Source: JAZQNC01 sp045536155 (lineage in GTDB: Bacteria > Bacillota > Clostridia > Oscillospirales > CAG-272). Taken from it: a stretch of DNA of 7,714 nucleotides. The notes below the pieces were generated by a model. The model saw only the letters and a list, made by a program, of their open reading frames with translations, was not told the DNA's origin and ran no database searches. Made by a program: the position numbers and the translations under genes. The DNA lies in assembly GCA_045536155.1 (NCBI GenBank), contig JAZSMZ010000066.1:1-7714 (forward strand), written 5' to 3'. Position 1 is the first letter of the stretch, and each line of letters opens with the position of its first letter. Of this stretch, positions 1-6,097 are shown piece after piece.

Positions 1-81
1 CTTGTCAGCGCCCGTACTTTTTATTAAACAAGTTAACGTAACAAAACTCAATTTGCCAAAAAAAGGATTGCGTATCTGTGC

Positions 82-112
82 AAGCCTCCCTTTACACAAG
101 GGAGCCTTTTTT
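82..112 (+). terminator. Rho-independent terminator-like hairpin for a gene left of the window
   Basis: CTCCCTT (86-92) pairs perfectly with AAGGGAG (98-104) around a 5-nt loop. After one C/C mismatch the stem extends by three more pairs (82-84 with 106-108). Six T residues (107-112) follow on the plus strand, whereas the minus strand has no T-run after the stem, so it should end a plus-strand transcript entering from outside the window. CCTCCCTTTACACAAGGGAGG-like hairpins are, to my recollection, common between genes of gut clostridia, so this may also be a copy of a dispersed repeat. Confidence 0.6.
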
Positions 113-120
113 GTTCATCT

Positions 121-240
121 ATGACTTGTCAATTTTCCTGACAAGCACTGCATTTGTGGACACAAATGCAAAATACGGCATACCTCTTTCAAGATATGCC
201 GTATTTCCCCAAACTGTCCTTTAGAGTGACGCTCTAAATG
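121..240. repeat. Cluster of four adjacent perfect inverted repeats
   Basis: Four perfect hairpins lie almost end to end: CTTGTCA 125-131 with 139-145 (7 bp, 7-nt loop); TGCATTTGTG 149-158 with 161-170 (10 bp, 2 nt between arms); AAATACGGCATA 171-182 with 195-206 (12 bp, 12-nt loop); TTTAGAG 220-226 with 232-238 (7 bp, 5-nt loop). No open reading frame or RBS fits the stretch. It may be a dispersed intergenic element (REP- or MITE-like), a structured 3' UTR of the met operon, or a small structured RNA. The sequence alone does not decide between these. Confidence 0.6.
168..206 (-). terminator. Possible terminator of the metF-metH operon
   Basis: Read on the minus strand, a 12-bp perfect stem (206-195 with 182-171) starts about 50 nt after the metH stop codon. 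It ends in a short T-rich tail (TATTTTGCATTT). Only one T lies outside the stem before a G, so the U-tract is weak. It is the strongest hairpin downstream of metH and the most likely 3' end of that transcript, but it could equally be just part of the hairpin cluster. Confidence 0.4.
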
Positions 241-256
241 TCCTGCATTTTTTTAT

Positions 257-2614
257 TCAGTTGTTTTCGTAGTACTCTTCGGCAAAGCGAACCGCTTCCA
301 TTGCATCGGCGCAATACTTGTCGGCAGATATGGTTTTTGCGTAGTCCTCGGTCAGAACCGCGCCTCCTACGATGACGGTGACACCCTCGCATTCGCGATG
401 CAGAAGCTCGATCGTTTCTGCCATTGCGGGCACAGTAGTTGTCATAAGCGCGCTGAGTCCGACAAGCTTGCAACCGCTCGATTTTACCTTTTCGGCGATC
501 ACTTCGGGCGAAACGTCGCGTCCGAGATCGCAAACAAGGTATCCGTAGCTCTCAAGGATAACCTTGACGATGTTCTTGCCGATATCGTGAATGTCGCCCT
601 TTACTGTCGCAAGGATGATTCGTCTGCCGTTGTTGGCATCGTTTTCCGACATCTTTGCCTTTATTTCCTCAAAGGCTGCCGATGCCGCATCGGCGCTCAT
701 AAGAAGCTGGGGCAGATAGCTCTTTTTCTCTTCAAAGCTCTTGCCAACCTCGTTTAAGGCGGGAATAATATACGAATTGATGATATCAAGGTAAGCGGTG
801 CTTTCTAAAAGCTCCTTCGTTGCCGATACCGCGCCTTCCTTCAAACCTTGGATTATTGCATCAAAAAGAGAGAGCTTCATATCGCTCTTTACAGCTTTTT
901 GCGGAGCGCTGTGAGACGATGCGTAAGCGATATATTCGCCGCAGGCATAGTCCATGTCGTGCAGTGCGCTAAAAGCGTAGTAAACGTCCATCATTCCTTC
1001 GGAGAAGGGGTTCATAATAGCGCAGTTGAGTCCGTTTTCAAGCGCTGAATTGAAGAAGGAGGTGTTGATCTTTTCTCTTTCGGGAAGACCGAAGGAAATA
1101 TTTGAAACTCCGAGACTCGTTTTAAAGCCGCGCTCGGTAAGCATCTTTACCGATTTTAGTGTAACAAGCGCGCTCTTTGAATCGGAGGACACCGTAAGAC
1201 AGAGCGGGTCGACGATGATATCCTTCTTCCCAATGCCGTATTCGGCAGCGCACGATGCGATTTTTTCGGCGATAGCCACGCGCTCGTCGGCGTTGCTCGG
1301 AATTCCGTTCTCGTCCATTGTCAGCGCGATAACAACGCCGCCGTATTTTTTCACGAGGGGGAATACCTCGTGCATGCTCTTTTGCTTGCCGTTTACCGAA
1401 TTTATAAGGGGCTTGCCGTTGTAGATTCGCATTGATCTTTCAAGCACGGCAGGGTTGGAGGAATCGATCTGCAGCGGCAGATCGCAAACGGCCTGTAGCC
1501 GCTTAACTGCCTGCTGCATTATGTCGATCTCGTCAATTTCTGGCAGTCCGACGTTGACATCGAGAATATGCACTCCGTTTTTTGCCTGACGGAGTCCTTC
1601 GTTTAAAATGTAGTTGAAATTTTTGTCGCGGAGCGCCTGCTTGAGCTTTGATTTACCGGTGGGATTTATGCGTTCACCGATAAGGATGGGCTTGTTTTCA
1701 ATATTTACTGCGTGCGTGTACGACGAAACGACGGTTTTTCCCTTGTCTGAGAGGGGAGCAAGGGGGATATCTTTTGTCGCTTCAACCGTTTTTCTGATGT
1801 GCTCGGGTGTTGTTCCGCAGCATCCGCCGAGCATCGATGCGCCTTTTTGCGCGATTTTTTGCATATACGATGCAAACTCGTCGGGGGATATGTTGAACAC
1901 CGTCTTGCCGTCGACTATCTGAGGAAGTCCCGCATTGGGATTTACTATAATCGGCAGAGAGGAATTTTCTACGAATCTGTCGATGAGGGGGAGCATTACG
2001 TCGGGGCCGAATGAGCAGTTGAGTCCGAGCGCGCTGACGCCAAGACCTTCAAGCATGGCGATCATAGCCTCGGGATCGGCACCCGTCATCAGCTTGCCGC
2101 TTTTATCGTATACGTTGGTGACGAAAATGGGCAGATCGCAGCTTTCCTTTGCCGCAAGCACTGCCGTCTTTGTTTCGTAGGCATCGTTCATCGTTTCAAT
2201 GATGATGCAGTCGACGCCTGCATTGACGGCCGCCTTCACATTTGCCTTAAACAGATCAACGGCATCTTCAAACGAAAGATCGCCGAGCGGCTCGAGCATC
2301 TTACCCGAAGGACCGATATCAAATGCGATAAAACAGCGGTCGTTTGCAGCCGCTTTGGCGCAGGAAATTGCCGCATTTATATACGCTTCGTAATTGTCAT
2401 ATTTTGAACGGTTTACCCCAAAGGTATTGGTGGTTATAATGTTGCTTCCCGCATCGATATATGCCTTATGAAGGGCGGTAACCTTGTCAGGATCGGTCAG
2501 ATTCCAGCTTTCGGGAGGTGTGCCGGCTTTAAGTCCCATGCTCTGAAGCACGGTGCCGAATCCGCCGTCAAAATAGAGGCGTTGACTCTTTATCAAATCT
2601 CTCAAATTCTTCAT
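257..2614 (-). CDS. metH: Cobalamin-dependent methionine synthase core (lacks activation domain)
   Basis: This cytosolic enzyme transfers the methyl group of 5-methyltetrahydrofolate through cobalamin to homocysteine, giving methionine and THF. In order it shows: a homocysteine-binding barrel (about 1-290) with zinc ligands Cys200 (GLNCS) and Cys265-Cys266 (GGCCG); a pterin-binding barrel (about 308-555: IGERINPTG 312-320, DVNVG 352-356, DPLCL 469-473, SNISFGLP 504-511); a helical cap (about 575-660); and a B12-binding Rossmann domain with GDIHDIGKN (673-681). His676 is the expected lower cobalt ligand, and VIVGGAVL lies at 748-755. At 785 residues it is about 400 shorter than E. coli MetH because it ends after the B12 domain. 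The missing activation domain is encoded by the gene just upstream. The frame is also open from an ATG at 2644, but I chose 2614: AAGGA (2627-2623) sits 8 nt before it, and the upper start would overlap the previous gene. Family assignment is firm. Confidence 0.95.
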   Translation of the reverse strand: MKNLRDLIKSQRLYFDGGFGTVLQSMGLKAGTPPESWNLTDPDKVTALHKAYIDAGSNIITTNTFGVNRSKYDNYEAYINAAISCAKAAANDRCFIAFDIGPSGKMLEPLGDLSFEDAVDLFKANVKAAVNAGVDCIIIETMNDAYETKTAVLAAKESCDLPIFVTNVYDKSGKLMTGADPEAMIAMLEGLGVSALGLNCSFGPDVMLPLIDRFVENSSLPIIVNPNAGLPQIVDGKTVFNISPDEFASYMQKIAQKGASMLGGCCGTTPEHIRKTVEATKDIPLAPLSDKGKTVVSSYTHAVNIENKPILIGERINPTGKSKLKQALRDKNFNYILNEGLRQAKNGVHILDVNVGLPEIDEIDIMQQAVKRLQAVCDLPLQIDSSNPAVLERSMRIYNGKPLINSVNGKQKSMHEVFPLVKKYGGVVIALTMDENGIPSNADERVAIAEKIASCAAEYGIGKKDIIVDPLCLTVSSDSKSALVTLKSVKMLTERGFKTSLGVSNISFGLPEREKINTSFFNSALENGLNCAIMNPFSEGMMDVYYAFSALHDMDYACGEYIAYASSHSAPQKAVKSDMKLSLFDAIIQGLKEGAVSATKELLESTAYLDIINSYIIPALNEVGKSFEEKKSYLPQLLMSADAASAAFEEIKAKMSENDANNGRRIILATVKGDIHDIGKNIVKVILESYGYLVCDLGRDVSPEVIAEKVKSSGCKLVGLSALMTTTVPAMAETIELLHRECEGVTVIVGGAVLTEDYAKTISADKYCADAMEAVRFAEEYYENN

Positions 2615-2622
2615 ATTTGCAT

Positions 2623-2627
2623 TCCTT
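2623..2627 (-). promoter_or_regulatory. Ribosome binding site deciding the metH start
   Basis: AAGGA on the minus strand, 8 nt upstream of the ATG at 2614. It favours this start over the in-frame ATG at 2644 and leaves a 19-bp gap after the stop codon of the activation-subunit gene. Three other genes in the window show the same 8-nt spacing. Confidence 0.65.
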
Positions 2628-2633
2628 GAAGTT

Positions 2634-3224
2634 TTAAAAATCACAGCCGATAATGGCGGTAACAGATTTTACCGGTGACATGAAAAGGCTTTGATTCAAT
2701 GTGATATTAAGCAGCTTTTGCGCTGAAAGCATGTCAAGAAGGGGGCGTTGGATCTCAAGCGGCAGGTCGCCGTATCCGGGCGAAAAGCGGGTACGGCAGC
2801 AGTAACCTTCGGTGATTGCCCGTTCGGCATAATCGCAAGCCGATTCTGCAAACGCCGATGCCAGGGCATCGGTGATAAAATGCTCGGCGAGTGATACGCT
2901 TTCAAGCTCACGCAATAGTCTGTCCACCCCGTGGCCGAGCGTCACCGCCATGACAAATGCCTTTTTTGCACCGCCGAAATTTTTGATAAGATGCTTGCTT
3001 TCAAACTCGCCGAAACCGATGTCAAGCTTCCCATCTCCGAGGCAGTCGACGGTGCTGAGCGCGGCGCTGTATCTGCACTGCAGCACTGTGCGCAGACGAG
3101 CTTCGCACGATTCGATGAGCTCGTTCGAATATGTGTGAGACGTACCCAGACGTGCGGCAAGCTCGATGGGATCGAGCGCGAGGGAATCGGCGGAAATCTC
3201 ATCGTAAAACAGCTTTAAGATCAC
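2634..3224 (-). CDS. Stand-alone methionine synthase activation (AdoMet-binding) subunit
   Basis: A 196-residue protein matching the C-terminal activation domain of MetH. In that domain S-adenosylmethionine and an electron donor re-methylate cob(II)alamin that was oxidised during turnover. The C-terminal half carries the family signature: R146-F-S-P-G-Y151-G-D, corresponding to the AdoMet-binding RxxPGY motif of E. coli MetH, followed by PVKSVTAIIG (184-193), matching the P-x-x-S-V segment. The N-terminal half has the helical pattern of stand-alone versions (TLGHGVDRLL about 95-104). No cobalamin-binding motif is present, so it must act on the MetH core encoded 19 bp downstream. Start: GTG at 3224 with GGAG (3236-3233) 8 nt upstream; its GTG overlaps the metF stop (GTGA), suggesting translational coupling. 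Separate activation subunits are known in Thermotoga and many clostridia. The electron donor is not identifiable here. Confidence 0.88.
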   Translation of the reverse strand: MILKLFYDEISADSLALDPIELAARLGTSHTYSNELIESCEARLRTVLQCRYSAALSTVDCLGDGKLDIGFGEFESKHLIKNFGGAKKAFVMAVTLGHGVDRLLRELESVSLAEHFITDALASAFAESACDYAERAITEGYCCRTRFSPGYGDLPLEIQRPLLDMLSAQKLLNITLNQSLFMSPVKSVTAIIGCDF

Positions 3225-4081
3225 TTCAATATCTCCGATACGTTTGCCTTGATCGCCTTTGCAACGTCGGGCTTGTTCATCGAATAGACGTGCACGGCAT
3301 TGATGCCGTTGGCGAAAAGGTCGATTATCTGCTCGGTAGCATAAGCAATTCTCGCCTGCTTTATCGCACCGGCGTTGTCGCCGTATCGGTCAACAATGCG
3401 CAAAAAGCGCTGGGGAAGGGCTGAGCCCGAAATCGAGCAAATACGCTTGATCTGTGCGGCGTTGGTTACCGGCATGATTCCCGCTACAACGGGGATATTA
3501 AGGCCTGCTCGGTACAGACGATACAAAAAATTATAGAGAATGTTATTGTCGAAAAACATCTGGGTAGTCAAAAATTCGCATCCGCATTCGATCTTTGCGC
3601 GAAGTCCCTCGATATCGGCATTGCTGTTCTCACTTTCGGGATGTCCCTCGGGATAGCAGGCGCCTCCGATACAGAATCCGCCGAAATCGGCGATCTCTCG
3701 GACAAGCTCGCTCGCGTGGCTGTAATGAGCTTCGCTTCTGTCAAATCCTTCGGGCAGGTCACCGCGAAGCGCGAGGATATTCTCGATACCCTTTTCGCGC
3801 AGTGATTGGAGCTCATGGATGATCCTTCCCTTGTCCGACGAAACACATGTCAGATGAGCGAGAGAGGTCACGCCGTGCTCGTTCAATGCCTTGCAGATGG
3901 CCGAGGTAAACTCGGATGTTCCACCGCCCGCGCCGTAGGTAACACTCATGTAGCTCGGCTTGATCTCTGCGATCTTTGTTGCGGCAGAGAGCACGCTGTC
4001 GAATTTGTCGCTCGTTTTGGGAGGGAATACCTCGAATGAAAGACTGGGCTTTTCGCCTGTGATAATATCGGTTATTTTCAT
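3221..4081 (-). CDS. metF: 5,10-methylenetetrahydrofolate reductase
   Basis: This FAD-dependent cytosolic enzyme reduces 5,10-methylene-THF to 5-methyl-THF, the methyl donor for the methionine synthase encoded downstream. Its 286 residues are the usual length for the bacterial catalytic barrel, without the C-terminal regulatory domain of eukaryotic enzymes. Visible motifs: SFEVFPPK (15-22), with Glu17 at the place of the catalytic glutamate Glu28 of E. coli MetF; SVTYGAGGGT (46-55); HLTCVSSDK (76-84); ALRGDLP (104-110), with Asp108 at the position of the FAD/folate-contacting Asp120; ACYPEGHPE (141-149); and TTQMFFD (172-178). It is the first gene of the operon. ATG at 4081 is preceded by only a weak purine-rich RBS (AAAAGAGAA, about 9 nt away). 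The stop codon overlaps the next gene's start. No metV-like zinc-finger partner, typical of acetogen MetFs, is adjacent, which favours a role in methionine synthesis over Wood-Ljungdahl metabolism. The latter point is inference. Confidence 0.95.
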   Translation of the reverse strand: MKITDIITGEKPSLSFEVFPPKTSDKFDSVLSAATKIAEIKPSYMSVTYGAGGGTSEFTSAICKALNEHGVTSLAHLTCVSSDKGRIIHELQSLREKGIENILALRGDLPEGFDRSEAHYSHASELVREIADFGGFCIGGACYPEGHPESENSNADIEGLRAKIECGCEFLTTQMFFDNNILYNFLYRLYRAGLNIPVVAGIMPVTNAAQIKRICSISGSALPQRFLRIVDRYGDNAGAIKQARIAYATEQIIDLFANGINAVHVYSMNKPDVAKAIKANVSEILK

Positions 4082-4130
4082 TGTGCAAGATTCTCTTTTC
4101 GATAAAAAGTAAAAAACTGTAATTACAATA

Positions 4131-4160
4131 ATTATACAATAGCTTTCGGATGCTTGTCAA
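4131..4160 (-). promoter_or_regulatory. Sigma-A promoter of the metF operon
   Basis: On the minus strand TTGACA (4160-4155) and TATAAT (4136-4131) both match the consensus 6/6, with an 18-nt spacer. Transcription should start near 4124, giving a 5' leader of only about 43 nt before the metF ATG. That is too short for a SAM, cobalamin or T-box leader. A perfect 10-bp palindrome, TGTAATTACA (4118-4127), covers the predicted start point and may be an operator. Confidence 0.85.
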
Positions 4161-4178
4161 CTGTTTTGCAATGACAAG
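4153..4178. promoter_or_regulatory. Inverted repeat over the metF -35 box, possible operator
   Basis: CTTGTCA (4153-4159) and TGACAAG (4172-4178) form a perfect 7-bp inverted repeat with 12 nt between the arms. The left arm overlaps the -35 box of the metF promoter, so a protein bound here could block RNA polymerase. The same 7-bp arms occur in the hairpin at 125-145. No regulator gene lies in the window, and chance is not excluded, since half of the left arm is itself the promoter consensus. Confidence 0.35.
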
Positions 4179-4188
4179 AATCAAAAGA

Positions 4189-4217
4189 GTAAAATTTTAC
4201 CGAAAATAATCGATTAT
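4189..4217. promoter_or_regulatory. Two tandem 12-bp perfect palindromes between divergent promoters
   Basis: GTAAAATTTTAC (4189-4200) and ATAATCGATTAT (4206-4217) are both perfect palindromes, centred 17 bp apart. They lie between the two divergent promoters, the second ending 3 bp before the candidate -35 of the transporter operon. Position and symmetry suit a dimeric regulator such as the MarR or TetR proteins that often control drug-exporter genes. However, the two sites share no clear half-site, and AT-rich DNA produces palindromes easily. Confidence 0.35.
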
Positions 4218-4220
4218 CTA

Positions 4221-4249
4221 TTGCATATCTGCCGCTTTTGTGATAAAAT
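4221..4249 (+). promoter_or_regulatory. Candidate extended -10 promoter of the ABC exporter operon
   Basis: TTGCAT (4221-4226) is a weak -35 (3/6 matches), spaced 17 nt from TAAAAT (4244-4249; 5/6). A TGA at 4241-4243 provides the extended -10 TG motif, which can compensate for a poor -35. Transcription would start near 4256, about 54 nt before the GTG start codon. No better plus-strand pair was found by eye in 4082-4309. Confidence 0.55.
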
Positions 4250-4296
4250 AACTGTGTATTTCGTTTTTTCATTTTTAGTGTATCTGTTTTTATCTC

Positions 4297-4301
4297 GGAG
4301 G
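4297..4301 (+). promoter_or_regulatory. Ribosome binding site deciding the first ABC gene's start
   Basis: GGAGG lies 8 nt before the GTG at 4310 but only 2 nt before an in-frame TTG at 4304. The spacing makes GTG 4310 the real start and removes two residues from the longer open frame. Confidence 0.75.
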
Positions 4302-4309
4302 AATTGAAA

Positions 4310-6094
4310 GTGCTTTTCGGCAAACACATAAACCGATACTACATAAAGTATATGCCAAGCCTTCTTTTGGGACTTTTGGCGCTCGTGGCTGTTGACTATT
4401 TCCAGCTTGTTGTGCCCGAGCTTTACAAGATGGTAGTAAACGGTATTAACGACGGAGTGGTTGTTACAGACGGGGTATCACATCTGTTCAATATGGATTT
4501 TTTGCTTGAACACATCTGTAAGCCGCTGCTCGGCGTTATCATCATAATGGTTATCGGCCGCTTTTTGTGGCGAATCTGCTTTTTCGGTGCAGCCATCAAG
4601 ATGGAGACCGATCTTCGCGGACGTATGTTCGACCATTGCAAGGATCTTTCCCAGCAATATTACCAGGTAAATAAAGTGGGCAAGCTCATGTCCCTTTTCA
4701 CAAACGACCTTGAAACTGTGCAGGAATGCTTCGGTCACGGCGTTTTGATGATCGCCGATGCGCTCCTTCTCGGCGGACTTGCAATATTCAAGATGTTCAG
4801 AATGCATGGCATTCTAACCCTGCTTTCCCTTATCCCGATGGCATTTTTGCTTGTCGCAGGCACGGTCATAGGCAAGTATCTCACCTTAAAGTGGGATGCC
4901 CGCCAGGAGTCGTTTTCCCGCCTTTCGGATTTTTCGCAGGAGAATTTTTCGGGTATTGCCGTTGTAAAGGCGTTCGTAAAAGAGGGTGTCGAGCTTTGGG
5001 CCTTCAAAAAGCTCAATAAAGAAAATGAGAATGCAAACGTCAGCTATACCCGCCTTTCCACCCTTATGCACATATCGGTCACCCTTTTTGTTGAATCGGT
5101 TATCTGCATTATCCTCGGATACGGCGGATACCTCGCACACGAGGGAATATTCAATGCAGGTGAGCTTGTTGAGTTTATAGGATATTTCACATCGGTAGTA
5201 TGGCCCATCATGGCAGTTTCCGAGCTCATCGATATGTCCTCGCGCGGCAAGGCTTCTCTTTCGAGAATAACCGCACTTTTCGATGCAAAGCCCGACGTAA
5301 CCGACGCTGAAAACGTGCATGATATAGACGCGATACGCGGCGATATTGAGTTTAAAAACCTCACCTTCCGCTACCCCGGCGCCGAGTACGATGCGCTCAA
5401 GGACGTGTCCTTCAAGATAAATGCAGGCGAAAACGTCGGCATTATCGGACGCACGGGATCGGGCAAGACCACCGTCGTCGACCTTATCTTGCGAACATAC
5501 AACGTAAATTCGGGCGAGCTCTTTATCGACGGTCACGATGTCAACGATATCCCGATCAAAAAGGTACGCGAATATACAGCATACGTTCCGCAGGACAATT
5601 TCCTTTTCAGCGAAACAATAGAAAACAATATCGCCTTCGCGTCCGATTCCGACGACGAGAACGAGATCGTTAATTCGGCAATTCTGTCGGCCGTACACGA
5701 TAATATATCCGAGTTTACCGACGGCTACAAAACGCTCCTCGGCGAGCGCGGTGTAACCGTTTCGGGCGGACAGAAGCAGCGAATCTCCATTGCACGCGCG
5801 CTTATGAAAAACGCATCGATACTCATTTTGGACGACTCGGTTTCTGCCGTTGACGTAAAGACCGAAAAGGTTATTCTCGATAACCTTCGTAAAAACAGAA
5901 AGGGCAAGACAACCATTCTTATTGCCCACCGTGTTTCTACCATCGAGCAGATGGACAAGATCATCTACATCGAAAATGGATCTGTCGCTGCAATCGGCAC
6001 TCACAGCGAGCTATACGACAGCTGTGAGGAATACAGAATCATGGTAGATATGCAAAGACTTGACGATCTCGAATCGTCCAAAAAGGAGGCGTGA
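4310..6094 (+). CDS. ABC exporter half-transporter, YheI/BmrC-like, with degenerate Walker B
   Basis: A 594-residue type IV ABC exporter subunit: an N-terminal membrane domain with about six helices (roughly 17-37, 70-93, 145-161, 166-188, 254-275, 284-304) fused to an ATPase domain (about 345-585). Motifs: Walker A GRTGSGKTT (380-388), Q-loop Gln428 in VPQD, signature VSGGQ (484-488), Walker B ILILDD (504-509), D-loop SAVD (512-515) and switch His540 in AHR. The usual catalytic glutamate after Walker B is Asp509 (LDDSVSAVD instead of LDEATSALD). This marks the degenerate-site subunit of heterodimeric exporters such as BmrC and TM287. The partner gene starts 3 bp after its stop, with its RBS inside this gene's last codons. 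Family members export drugs, peptides or lipids; the substrate here cannot be assigned. Start chosen at GTG 4310 from RBS spacing; TTG 4304 is less likely. Confidence 0.93.
   Translation: MLFGKHINRYYIKYMPSLLLGLLALVAVDYFQLVVPELYKMVVNGINDGVVVTDGVSHLFNMDFLLEHICKPLLGVIIIMVIGRFLWRICFFGAAIKMETDLRGRMFDHCKDLSQQYYQVNKVGKLMSLFTNDLETVQECFGHGVLMIADALLLGGLAIFKMFRMHGILTLLSLIPMAFLLVAGTVIGKYLTLKWDARQESFSRLSDFSQENFSGIAVVKAFVKEGVELWAFKKLNKENENANVSYTRLSTLMHISVTLFVESVICIILGYGGYLAHEGIFNAGELVEFIGYFTSVVWPIMAVSELIDMSSRGKASLSRITALFDAKPDVTDAENVHDIDAIRGDIEFKNLTFRYPGAEYDALKDVSFKINAGENVGIIGRTGSGKTTVVDLILRTYNVNSGELFIDGHDVNDIPIKKVREYTAYVPQDNFLFSETIENNIAFASDSDDENEIVNSAILSAVHDNISEFTDGYKTLLGERGVTVSGGQKQRISIARALMKNASILILDDSVSAVDVKTEKVILDNLRKNRKGKTTILIAHRVSTIEQMDKIIYIENGSVAAIGTHSELYDSCEEYRIMVDMQRLDDLESSKKEA
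6085..6089 (+). promoter_or_regulatory. Ribosome binding site of the second ABC gene
   Basis: GGAGG overlaps the last codons of the first ABC gene and lies 8 nt before the ATG at 6098. It supports this start over internal ATGs (for example 6236) that would remove the extra N-terminal helix, and implies coupled translation of the two subunits. Confidence 0.8.
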
Positions 6095-6097
6095 CCG

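Noticed and set aside
121..240. CRISPR array or integron attC site in the hairpin cluster
   Set aside because: The four hairpins have different sequences and there are no regularly spaced direct repeats. I also could not find the paired RYYYAAC/GTTRRRY ends of an attC site.
2615..2644. Ten-residue longer MetH from an ATG at 2644
   Set aside because: It would overlap the end of the activation-subunit gene and lacks a good RBS. The ATG at 2614 has AAGGA 8 nt upstream and begins where the homocysteine-binding domain normally begins.
4304..4309. TTG at 4304 as the start of the first ABC gene
   Set aside because: The GGAGG would be only 2 nt away, too close for initiation. GTG at 4310 has the same 8-nt spacing seen at three other genes in the window.
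4886..6004. A 372-codon open frame antisense to the first ABC gene
   Set aside because: It lies wholly opposite a well-supported ABC exporter gene. Its product resembles no family I recognise, and it continues past several conserved ABC motifs without any sign of its own selection. Codon bias of the real gene explains the open antisense frame.
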